Shown here: positions 1-6,325 of the stretch, piece by piece | Position numbering within the stretch: the stretch's first letter is position 1 | Layout: each line of letters opens with the position of its first letter | Source of the DNA: WJMT01 sp041686095 | GTDB lineage: Bacteria > Acidobacteriota > Aminicenantia > Aminicenantales > Aminicenantaceae | Direction of reading: 5' to 3' | NCBI GenBank assembly: GCA_041686095.1 | Contig: JAWLEN010000041.1 | Location: 1-19,874, forward strand | Length of the DNA: 19,874 bases | Notes under the pieces: model-generated | What the model was told of the DNA's origin: nothing | The model's database searches: none | Seen by the model: the letters and a program-made list of their open reading frames with translations, nothing else | Translations under genes and position numbers: made by a program

Positions 1-1
1 A

Positions 2-67
2 GATTGGCTCGCTCAAAGAGTGAAAGAGGCTTGCATTAAATTTATATCTATTAATGAAGACTACTAA
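2..67 (+). CDS. Possible C-terminal end of an upstream gene (partial)
   Basis: An open frame enters from the left edge and gives about 21 residues ending in KFISINEDY before a TAA stop at 65-67. The composition looks protein-like, but it is too short to recognise a family. The frame overlaps the left arm of a 13-bp inverted repeat (23-35), so it could equally be chance reading through a repeat element. No function is proposed. Confidence 0.25.
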   Translation, partial: DWLAQRVKEACIKFISINEDY

Positions 68-137
68 GGTCTATTTTGAACAGAAAACCTGTCTAAACGA
101 AAAAATTGAGAGGGGAATGGTATCTGCAAGCCTCTTT
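23..137. repeat. Inverted-repeat element upstream of tolQ
   Basis: AAAGAGGCTTGCA at 23-35 is matched exactly in reverse complement by TGCAAGCCTCTTT at 125-137, a 13-bp perfect inverted repeat enclosing 89 bp with no gene. The right arm runs straight into TATGAATAAACCAGGTTGAC (139-158). That stretch resembles the right end of the palindromic element family seen at 6151-6168 and 17689-17707. I infer that this is a diverged copy of the family or a related foldback element. Confidence 0.55.
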
Positions 138-152
138 TATGAATAAACCAGG

Positions 153-181
153 TTGACAATGATTCGGGTGTATGCTACTTT
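153..181 (+). promoter_or_regulatory. Putative sigma-70 promoter of the tol operon
   Basis: A perfect -35 hexamer TTGACA (153-158) is followed, after 17 bp, by TACTTT (176-181) as a weak -10. The predicted transcription start (about 188) lies only some 6 nt before the tolQ ATG at 194, and no Shine-Dalgarno is visible. The -35 box overlaps the right end of a repeat element. The -10 matches the consensus poorly (3 of 6), so support comes mainly from the perfect -35 and from the same spacing at the ftsY promoter. Confidence 0.5.
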
Positions 182-193
182 TTGAACTCAAAA

Positions 194-856
194 ATGAACT
201 TTATTCAACTTATCCTCAAAGCCAGCATCGTGGTCCACATCGTACTCATCGTCCTCTTGTTTTTTTCTGTATTCTCTTGGGCTATCATCTATTATAAAAG
301 GAAAACCTTCAAAGCCGCTGAAAAGGAATCAGAAAAATTCATGTCTATTTTTAAAAAGAGCAGAAACCTTGCTGAAGTCAACAATGCTTCCCAAAAATAC
401 ACGTCAAGCCCCTTGTCTTCTTTATTTCAGTCAGGATTTAAGACTCTTGCTTACATAAAAAAATCTAATCCGGAATCTTCAATGTCCCAGGAAAACCTGG
501 AAAGTATCAACAGATCCCTCATAAAAGCCTCCAATAAAGAAGTCAATAGATTTGAAAAAATGATGAGTTTTTTGGCCACCACAGGAAGTGTGACCCCTTT
601 TATAGGTCTTTTTGGAACTGTTTGGGGTATTATGGATTCTTTCATCGGAATCGGAGTGAAAGGATCAGCCAGTCTGGTCACTGTTGCCCCTGGTATTGCC
701 GAAGCTTTGGTGGCCACAGCACTGGGCCTTTTTGCAGCTATCCCCGCAGTTATTGCTTATAATCACTTCCTGCAGAAAATTAAAGAAATGGTAAGCGATA
801 TGGAAGATTTTTCCATTGAATTTATCAGTATTACCGAAAGACTCTATGGCATTTAA
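194..856 (+). CDS. tolQ: TolQ/ExbB-type proton channel subunit
   Basis: Inner-membrane subunit of the Tol-Pal motor. With TolR it forms the proton-driven stator that energises TolA and supports outer-membrane constriction at division. About 220 residues. A hydrophobic segment lies near residues 7-33, and two more lie in the C-terminal half within the MotA/TolQ/ExbB domain. The channel signature is clear: GLFGTVWGIMDSF, then VAPGIAEALVATALGLFAAI. I chose the ATG at 194; an in-frame TTG at 182 would add four residues. Neither has a Shine-Dalgarno. It is the first gene of the tol cluster, and its stop overlaps the tolR start by 11 nt. ExbB is the alternative family name, but neighbouring tolB and pal favour TolQ. 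Confidence 0.93.
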   Translation: MNFIQLILKASIVVHIVLIVLLFFSVFSWAIIYYKRKTFKAAEKESEKFMSIFKKSRNLAEVNNASQKYTSSPLSSLFQSGFKTLAYIKKSNPESSMSQENLESINRSLIKASNKEVNRFEKMMSFLATTGSVTPFIGLFGTVWGIMDSFIGIGVKGSASLVTVAPGIAEALVATALGLFAAIPAVIAYNHFLQKIKEMVSDMEDFSIEFISITERLYGI

Positions 857-1277
857 ATACAGGCCTATAAGCAAAAAAGAGGTTGGCACCTCATTATCTG
901 AAATCAACGTAACCCCTCTAGTTGATGTGATGCTGGTCCTCCTCATTATATTTATGGTCACGGCTCCCATGATGCAGTCCGGGATCGGAGTCAATCTTCC
1001 TCAGGCAGAAACCGAATCAGCTCCCGCGGAAGAAGGGCTGACTTTAACCATTACCAGTGATAAATACATCCATATCAAAGATCAGGTGATCAATCAGTTT
1101 CTTCTAGAACAACGGCTCAAAGAATATTTTTACGGAAAAGAAAATAAAGTTGTTTTTATTAGAGCGGATGAAACCCTCCCCTATGGTTTTGTGATACGCA
1201 TATTGGATACAGTCAAACAAGCCGGAATCCAAGTGGTGGGCCTTGTGGTCAAACCTCTTGAGGAAAAAGAAGACTGA
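846..1277 (+). CDS. tolR: TolR/ExbD-type stator protein
   Basis: Single-span inner-membrane partner of TolQ with a periplasmic ExbD/TolR domain. After a short cytoplasmic tail (SEINVTPLVDVMLVLLIIF) comes one membrane helix, which includes the conserved Asp of the LVDVMLVLL motif that takes part in proton passage. The periplasmic part ends with the typical VGLVVKP strand. The ATG at 846 gives 143 residues, usual for the family. An in-frame TTG at 816 would extend into tolQ and is less likely. The start lies 11 nt inside tolQ and the stop overlaps the next ATG by one base, so translation is probably coupled through the operon. Confidence 0.92.
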   Translation: MAFKYRPISKKEVGTSLSEINVTPLVDVMLVLLIIFMVTAPMMQSGIGVNLPQAETESAPAEEGLTLTITSDKYIHIKDQVINQFLLEQRLKEYFYGKENKVVFIRADETLPYGFVIRILDTVKQAGIQVVGLVVKPLEEKED

Positions 1278-2113
1278 TGAGTCATACCATATCAAACAGA
1301 GAATTTAAAACATTCAGACAGGCTCTCATTATTTCAGCTTCTCTTCACCTGCTGCTCTTTATTCTGGCGGTCATTTCTCCTTATCTTCCCAGCCACACCA
1401 AAAAAGGAATGGTTCATTATGTAAATGTGGTCTCTTTTCCCGGAGGCGGAGGAGGAGGCAGCGGCAGCGGCGGACCCCCCGGAGGACCTCCAGGGGGGGG
1501 CACCCAGAGTGAAGCTGTGGGAGAAACAGAGCTCCCGGAGAGAGAAAATCTCAGCGATCTGACTGTCCCCAATAAAGCAGAACAACAAGAATCATCCCTC
1601 AGGTACCCTGTGGATAAACCCAAAAAAGAAAAAAAAGCAGACACCAAAAAAAAGACCGTTATTCAGAAATCCACAACGACTTCTCAACCCAAAACAAAAT
1701 CCAGCGAATCTTCTTCAGGGACCTTGGGAGGAGGAACTGGATTAAGATTAGGAGTCGGAGGTGGTGGAGGTGGTGGCGGGGTGGGATTTGGATCCCAATA
1801 TTCCTCCCAAATAGGTATGTCGACCTTTCCCTACACTTGGTATTTGCAGACACTCCATGCAAGAATATCCAATAACTGGTATACATCCCGAATAAGCACT
1901 GGGCTCAGCGGAGATTATTTCACCACCATATCTTTCCGGATCTATAAGGACGGCCATATTTCAGAACCTGAAATCGTCGAGTCAAGCGATGTGAAGTCTC
2001 TTGACCTTTCAGCCATCCGGGCTGTTCGCTCCTCTGCACCATTCCCTCCTTTACCCACTGAATACAAAGAGGAGTATCTTTTGATACGCCTCATATTTGA
2101 GCACACAAAATGA
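1277..2113 (+). CDS. TolA/TonB-like energy-transducing protein with polyglycine linkers
   Basis: By position this is the TolA of the cluster, linking the TolQ-TolR motor to TolB/Pal and the outer membrane. It is 278 residues. One N-terminal membrane helix lies near residues 17-38 (SASLHLLLFILAVISPYL). Two polyglycine tracts follow (about 53-75 and 157-171), separated by a Lys/Ser/Thr-rich linker. A C-terminal TonB/TolA domain (about 180-278) shows NNWYTSR, FRIYKDGHISEPEI and APFPPLP, which fit the TonB C-terminal family better than classical TolA. The long alpha-helical domain II of enterobacterial TolA is missing; glycine and charged linkers stand in for it. The coding DNA has an 8-G run at 1493-1500. 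Whether it serves Tol, Ton or both cannot be told here. Confidence 0.85.
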   Translation: MSHTISNREFKTFRQALIISASLHLLLFILAVISPYLPSHTKKGMVHYVNVVSFPGGGGGGSGSGGPPGGPPGGGTQSEAVGETELPERENLSDLTVPNKAEQQESSLRYPVDKPKKEKKADTKKKTVIQKSTTTSQPKTKSSESSSGTLGGGTGLRLGVGGGGGGGGVGFGSQYSSQIGMSTFPYTWYLQTLHARISNNWYTSRISTGLSGDYFTTISFRIYKDGHISEPEIVESSDVKSLDLSAIRAVRSSAPFPPLPTEYKEEYLLIRLIFEHTK

Positions 2114-3405
2114 GAAAAACAAACATTACATTAATCCTTTTGTTGCTTGGAATCCTTAGTGTAAGTCCCCTTTATTCCCAACAAGAAGTGGTCATGAGGA
2201 TCAGAGAAGGCATGCCGATCATTCCGGTAGCTGTCCCTGAAATGATAACCAGTACTGATTCGCCGGAACTGCGTTCAGCAGCTTCCACCATTAGAGAAGT
2301 CATTATTTCTGACCTAAAATACAGCCGGGTATTCAGTCCCCTTCCTGAAGATTACTACAGATGGATTGATCCCTTAGACCCAGAAAACATCAATTTTAAA
2401 GATTGGGAATCCATTCAAGCCAAACTCCTCCTCAGCAGCGAAATTTCTCAAAACAATGATGGCTCTTTACTCTTTGAAGCGAAAATATACGATGTCAAAT
2501 CAGCCCGGTTCATAAAAGGCAAAAAATATCAGTCTGATAAAAGCCTTTCACGGCTCCTGGCGCATAGAATATCAAATGAATTTATGGGAATATACGGGGA
2601 ACCTCCTATTTTTACCACAAAAATTGTCTTTGTTTCTAACCGGAACGGAAATGATGAACTGTATATGATGGACTATGACGGCCATAATCAAACCCGGCTG
2701 ACATTTAATAATACCAGAGATTATATGCCTGCCTGGTCCACAGACGGAAAAACAATTGCTTACACAGCTTACAACAATCAGAAAGCGTCTCTTTACCTTT
2801 TCAATCCTTTTGAGGGAACCAGGACTATGGTCACGGATCACGGCACAAGCTTTGGACCTGACTTTTCCTATGATGGGAAAAAATTGGTGTATTGTTCAAC
2901 TGAAGACGAGTCTAATTCAGAAATATATGTCTGCGACAGCAATGGGAAAAACATCAAACGCCTCACTTATAACAAAGCCATAGATACAGCTCCCTCCTGG
3001 TCACCCAACAACAGGGAAATCGCCTTTACCTCTGATAGATTGGGCTCTCCTCAAATCTATATCATGGATGCTGAAGGAACCAATGTCCGCAGGCGAAGCT
3101 TTGGAGGAAATTACCACGATGCTCCAGCCTGGGCCCCAACAGGCGATAGAATTGTCTATGTGTCCCGAGTTGCGGCTGTATTTGATCTCTATGTTCTCAA
3201 TCTTAGAACTGACCGCATTGTCAAACTAACAGAAGGATACGCCAGGAATGAATCGCCTTCCTGGTCTCCTGACGGACGTCATATTGTGTTTTCATCCAAC
3301 CGGGTAGGAAGCATTCAGATTTACTCTATTGACTATGATGGAAGCCATCTGAAACGTCTTACCTCCAATGGAGAAAACAAGCTCCCTAACTGGTCCAGAA
3401 AATAA
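2110..3405 (+). CDS. tolB: TolB, periplasmic beta-propeller of the Tol-Pal system
   Basis: Periplasmic protein that binds Pal and the TolA C-terminus and delivers motor action to the outer membrane. It is 431 residues, the usual length. A signal peptide is present (about residues 1-23, MRKTN then a leucine-rich core ending near LYSQ). An N-terminal alpha/beta domain covers about 28-160. Five or six WD40-like PD40 blades follow (about 170-431), marked by repeated units such as FVSNRNGNDELYMMDYDG, PAWSTDGKTIAYTAY, PSWSPNNREIAFTSDR and PSWSPDGRHIVFSSNR. The start overlaps the preceding stop by 4 nt (ATGA). The direct repeat that flanks the downstream mobile-looking element begins at the last base of the stop codon, 3405. 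Confidence 0.95.
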   Translation: MRKTNITLILLLLGILSVSPLYSQQEVVMRIREGMPIIPVAVPEMITSTDSPELRSAASTIREVIISDLKYSRVFSPLPEDYYRWIDPLDPENINFKDWESIQAKLLLSSEISQNNDGSLLFEAKIYDVKSARFIKGKKYQSDKSLSRLLAHRISNEFMGIYGEPPIFTTKIVFVSNRNGNDELYMMDYDGHNQTRLTFNNTRDYMPAWSTDGKTIAYTAYNNQKASLYLFNPFEGTRTMVTDHGTSFGPDFSYDGKKLVYCSTEDESNSEIYVCDSNGKNIKRLTYNKAIDTAPSWSPNNREIAFTSDRLGSPQIYIMDAEGTNVRRRSFGGNYHDAPAWAPTGDRIVYVSRVAAVFDLYVLNLRTDRIVKLTEGYARNESPSWSPDGRHIVFSSNRVGSIQIYSIDYDGSHLKRLTSNGENKLPNWSRK

Positions 3406-3652
3406 CAGTGAATAGAAGCTTGTCTAAAACCGTGTTAGAGTTTATTTAATAGATAAGGGGAAGGGCAAGGGATTCATCACCCGCTCGATTCCCCAGCGTG
3501 GAATCTCTCTCCCGGTTCGGGCTTCGCTCTCCTCTAAAGAGGAACCATGCCCGCTCCGCCCTCACAGGGGATTCCTCATCCCTTGCCCTCTCCCCTTAAT
3601 AAACATTATACTTAACGTGTATGGCGGTTTTAGAAATACTTACACAGTGAAT
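3405..3652. mobile_element. Foldback/MITE-like element with 9-bp flanking direct repeats
   Basis: ACAGTGAAT occurs exactly at 3405-3413 and again at 3644-3652, directly flanking a 230-bp palindromic segment (3414-3643). Nested inverted repeats lie in order: CTAAAACCG (3424-3432) with CGGTTTTAG (3625-3633); GTTTATT (3440-3446) with AATAAAC (3598-3604); and AAGGGGAAGGGCAAGGGAT (3455-3473) with 3578-3597, which matches apart from one inserted base. There is no coding sequence inside. Imperfect terminal inverted repeats plus a 9-bp duplication fit a non-autonomous element (MITE) moved by a transposase encoded elsewhere. This fills most of the tolB-pal gap (3406-3749). Confidence 0.65.
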
Positions 3653-3659
3653 TCTTTAT

Positions 3660-3688
3660 TTGACAAGGGCACCTATTCATTGTATATA
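3660..3688 (+). promoter_or_regulatory. Putative sigma-70 promoter of pal
   Basis: TTGACA (3660-3665), a 17-bp spacer and TATATA (3683-3688) would start transcription near 3695, giving a leader of about 55 nt before pal. It lies just outside the right flank of the foldback element. This suggests pal, cpoB, ssb and the cupin gene can be expressed apart from tolQRAB. Confidence 0.6.
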
Positions 3689-3749
3689 GATTAGAAAACA
3701 TATCGGGAATAAATATGTTTGATAAAAAAAATTATCCAAAGGAGATCCC

Positions 3750-4298
3750 ATGAAAAAATTTACAGTACTGTTTGTGTCTTTACTTTTGGTCTTTTCTTTC
3801 TTTTCTTCCTGCCGGAAAAAAGTGGAAGAAACTCCACCCCCTCCTCCCCAAGCCCAAGAACAACCCAAGGTTGAAAAAGTAGAAAAACCGCCCGCCGAAG
3901 AACCAAAATTAACAGAAGAAGAAATATTTGAACAAAAAACTTTAGAAGAAATCAATACTGAAAAACCTCTTGAAATGATCCACTTTGATTTTGATAAATA
4001 TTTCGTTAGGGAAGATGCCAAACCGGTTCTAAGAGAAAATGCACAGTGGTTAAAGAAATGGGATAGTGTCAGAATATTGATTGAAGGTCACTGCGATGAA
4101 CGAGGAACAGAAGAATACAACCTGGCACTGGGGGAAAAAAGAGCTAAAAGCGCTCGAGACTATCTTATCTCTCTGGGAATTTCACCCGACAGAATGGAAA
4201 TCATTTCCTATGGAAAAAGCCAGCCCATAGATCCGGGCCACAATGAAGTCGCTTGGCAGAAAAACAGAAGAGCTCAATTTACGATTATTGAAAAATAA
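3750..4298 (+). CDS. pal: Pal, peptidoglycan-associated outer-membrane lipoprotein
   Basis: Outer-membrane lipoprotein that binds peptidoglycan and TolB. It is 182 residues. A lipoprotein signal peptide has the lipobox FFSSC, with Cys21 as the lipidated residue. A Pro/Glu/Lys-rich linker follows (about 24-75, PPPPP at 29-33). An OmpA-family domain (about 75-182) includes EGHCDERGTEEYNLALGEKR, the diaminopimelate-binding motif region, and ends NRRAQFTII. Start and expression are well supported: AAAGGAG at 3738-3744 sits 5 nt before the ATG, the best ribosome-binding site in the window. The gene has its own promoter because an element separates it from tolB. cpoB follows after 9 nt. Confidence 0.95.
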   Translation: MKKFTVLFVSLLLVFSFFSSCRKKVEETPPPPPQAQEQPKVEKVEKPPAEEPKLTEEEIFEQKTLEEINTEKPLEMIHFDFDKYFVREDAKPVLRENAQWLKKWDSVRILIEGHCDERGTEEYNLALGEKRAKSARDYLISLGISPDRMEIISYGKSQPIDPGHNEVAWQKNRRAQFTIIEK

Positions 4299-4307
4299 CG
4301 ACTTTAT

Positions 4308-5165
4308 ATGACTAAAAAGATTTATTCTGGGATCATTCTTATTTTTTTATTTCCTGTTCTGCTTACTGGAGTCCAGAAAAGAGAAAAAACATATGAGCTG
4401 ATTTATAAAGATGTGCAGATATTAAAAAAGAAAATCATTGAACTCGAAGAACAGTCAATACAAAACCAGGAATCCATCAATTCCATAGAAAAACAGTTAG
4501 ATAAGATTTACGAATTGATGAATATGATCCGGAGTGAACAAGCAGAAATCAGTGAAGAGCAAGAAAAAATCCCTAATCAGTACCAGATTTTACTGGAGAA
4601 ATTCGACACCATAACATCCCGCCTTTCAGAGATCTCAGAAGATCTAATTGAAATCAAACAGTCAACCAAAGCACTTCCAGGAGAGACAGAAACCACTCCC
4701 CAAGAAGAGGCTAAAAAAACATCTAAGCAAAAACTCGAAGAACAAGAGAAACCAACCACAAAGCTGGATCCTAATCTTTCCCCTCAAGAAGTGTACAACT
4801 TAGCCAGATCAGATTACCTTAAAGGTAATTTCCAGTTAGCCATAGAAGGTTTTAATATTTACCTAGAACACTTTCCTGAAAGCCCACTTGCAGATAATGC
4901 CCTTTACTGGATTGGGGAGTGCTATTTCAGTCAGGAAAACTTTGAACAAGCCATAAAAAAATTCAATGTCCTTATTCTGAGCTATCCAGAAGGTGATAAG
5001 ATTCCAGCAGCTCATTTAAAAAAAGGAATTAGTCTGATGGAAATCGGGAAAGAAGAGGAAGCTCTAGCTGTGTTCAAACTTCTCATAAGCAAATTTCCTC
5101 TTGAAGAAGAAACAAGAATCGCCCAGGAAAAAATCAAAGAAATAAAATCCAGGATTTTATCATGA
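4308..5165 (+). CDS. cpoB: CpoB/YbgF, Tol-Pal-associated TPR protein
   Basis: Periplasmic protein of the Tol-Pal cluster; in E. coli CpoB coordinates PBP1B activity and Tol-driven constriction. It is 285 residues. There is an N-terminal hydrophobic signal (about 6-21) without a lipobox Cys. A Glu/Gln/Lys-rich coiled-coil trimerisation region spans about 25-115, followed by a charged linker. Tandem TPR repeats lie at about 157-280 (YNLARSDYLKGNFQLAIEGF, ALYWIGECYFSQENFEQAIK, AAHLKKGISLMEIGKEEEAL). It follows pal by 9 nt, and its stop overlaps the ssb start by 4 nt. No good ribosome-binding site is visible, so translation is probably coupled to pal. Confidence 0.9.
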   Translation: MTKKIYSGIILIFLFPVLLTGVQKREKTYELIYKDVQILKKKIIELEEQSIQNQESINSIEKQLDKIYELMNMIRSEQAEISEEQEKIPNQYQILLEKFDTITSRLSEISEDLIEIKQSTKALPGETETTPQEEAKKTSKQKLEEQEKPTTKLDPNLSPQEVYNLARSDYLKGNFQLAIEGFNIYLEHFPESPLADNALYWIGECYFSQENFEQAIKKFNVLILSYPEGDKIPAAHLKKGISLMEIGKEEEALAVFKLLISKFPLEEETRIAQEKIKEIKSRILS

Positions 5166-5617
5166 GAGATATAAATAGTTACAATAAAGTCATTTTAGTA
5201 GGACGACTCGGAGCTGATCCTGAAGTCAGGTATATTCCTCAGTCCAACCGACCCGTAGCTAATTATTCATTAGCCACTAATGAACGTGTCTTTAATCCCC
5301 AAACCAAGGAAAGCGAGGACCGCACCGAATGGCATAAAATCGTATCCTGGGGTAAAACAGCTGAATTCTGTGAAAAATATCTATCAAAAGGCAGACAAAT
5401 TCTTGTTGAAGGAAGACTGAGAACTGATAAATGGGAAGACCGTAACGGCAATCCGAGATACACCACAAAAATTCATGCCTATCAAGTCACCTTATTAGGA
5501 AAAAGGGGAGATACTGAAACCATGCAATCCCCTCCAGATTCTGACGATGAATCTAATTTCCCCTCAGATCAAAACATGCCTGATACTGACAGCGAAGACG
5601 AGGATGTACCTTTTTAA
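5162..5617 (+). CDS. ssb: Single-stranded DNA-binding protein
   Basis: Binds ssDNA as an OB-fold tetramer during replication, repair and recombination, and recruits partners through its C-terminal tip. It is 151 residues. The OB fold spans about 1-110 (NKVILVGRLGADPEVRY, then TEWHKIVSWGKTAEFCEKYL, then GRQILVEGRLRTDKWEDRNG). A disordered acidic tail ends in DEDVPF, the usual interaction tip. Its ATG overlaps the cpoB stop (ATGA), so a DNA-metabolism gene sits inside the envelope operon. Length and motifs are typical. A chromosomal SSB is most likely; nothing suggests a plasmid or phage origin. Confidence 0.95.
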   Translation: MRDINSYNKVILVGRLGADPEVRYIPQSNRPVANYSLATNERVFNPQTKESEDRTEWHKIVSWGKTAEFCEKYLSKGRQILVEGRLRTDKWEDRNGNPRYTTKIHAYQVTLLGKRGDTETMQSPPDSDDESNFPSDQNMPDTDSEDEDVPF

Positions 5618-5655
5618 ATCTTAGCAGCTTCCGGCCGTATCTTAAACTTAAAAAA

Positions 5656-6093
5656 ATGGCTAAAAAGAAAACTACTTCTGTTTCTACAGAAACAAGTGTA
5701 CAAAAAGAAAAAAATTTCAGAAAAAGAATCATTGAAGACCATCGGCCTTGGGGAAAATTTCGTTCCTATCCCCACAAAGACGCGGGAAGCATAAAGCTCA
5801 TAACAGTCAAGCCTAATGAATCGCTTTCTCTTCAATATCACAATCAAAGAAGCGAGTATTGGGTGGTTCTAGATAAAGGTCTGGAGGTCACCGTTGGAGA
5901 AAAAGTCTGGCGTCCTCAAAAAAATGAGGAAATTTATATTCCCCTCAAGGCTCCCCACCGGGCTAGGAATATTGGAAACAAACCGGCAAGAATCATGGAG
6001 ATCTGGATAGGAAACTCGGATGAAGAGGACATCGTTCGACTCAAAGACATCTACGGCCGGACTGAACCCTCAAAAGATAAAAATAATTTTTGA
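5656..6093 (+). CDS. Stand-alone ManC-type cupin (mannose-6-phosphate isomerase type II family)
   Basis: A 145-residue single cupin. It matches the C-terminal isomerase domain of bifunctional mannose-1-phosphate guanylyltransferase/mannose-6-phosphate isomerase (ManC/AlgA), but without the nucleotidyltransferase part. Motifs include HRPWGKFRSY, the metal-binding LSLQYHNQRSEYWVV, the second His in IPLKAPHRARN, and the family ending DIVRLKDIYGR. Known family role: fructose-6-phosphate/mannose-6-phosphate interconversion for polysaccharide precursors. A sugar-phosphate or other cupin activity is possible. A Lys/Ser/Thr-rich tail of about 20 residues precedes the domain. It lies 38 nt after ssb, has no clear ribosome-binding site, and is the last plus-strand gene before the convergent ptsI. 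Confidence 0.8.
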   Translation: MAKKKTTSVSTETSVQKEKNFRKRIIEDHRPWGKFRSYPHKDAGSIKLITVKPNESLSLQYHNQRSEYWVVLDKGLEVTVGEKVWRPQKNEEIYIPLKAPHRARNIGNKPARIMEIWIGNSDEEDIVRLKDIYGRTEPSKDKNNF

Positions 6094-6116
6094 ATCATCC
6101 AAGTTAAGCTATAATT

Positions 6117-6325
6117 GGCTATTCACGAGTCAAAGTCATCGCCATTTTTTTATGAATAGTCCGGGTTAGTTAACCAGGCTATTCACGAGTCNNNNNNNNN
6201 NNNNNNNNNNNNNNNNNNNNNNNNNNNNNNNNNNNNNNNNNNNNNNNNNNNNNNNNNNNNNNNNNNNNNNNNNNNNNNNNNNNNNNNNNNNAAAGTCATC
6301 GCCATTTTTTTATGAATAGTCCGGG
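6117..6325. repeat. Tandem 60-bp palindromic repeat interrupted by an assembly gap
   Basis: A unit starting GGCTATTCACGAGTC begins at 6117 and again at 6177, an exact 60-bp period. The second unit is cut by 100 Ns (6192-6291) and resumes in register at 6292, ending CCGGGTTA beside ptsI. Within a unit CTATTCA (6119-6125) pairs with TGAATAG (6153-6159) around a 27-nt loop. At the junction, CCGGGTTA and TAACCAGG form a second palindrome. The ptsI stop codon lies inside the repeat end. True copy number is unknown; at least two. Confidence 0.75.
6192..6291. other. Assembly gap (100 N)
   Basis: Exactly 100 Ns, a conventional placeholder for unknown length. Both flanks belong to the same 60-bp repeat unit and are in register across the gap, so the assembler probably broke here because of the repeat. 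Confidence 0.95.

Noticed and set aside
884..900. Sigma-54-like TGGCAC within tolR
   Set aside because: It lies inside coding sequence and has no TTGC box at the right distance.
3480..3570. tRNA or small RNA gene in the tolB-pal spacer
   Set aside because: Small hairpins (CCCGGTTCGGG and others) occur, but no cloverleaf, anticodon arm or CCA end can be built; the direct repeats and nested arms fit an inserted element better.
6117..6325. CRISPR array
   Set aside because: The 60-bp units repeat without unique spacers, and no cas gene is near; the structure is a tandem palindrome.
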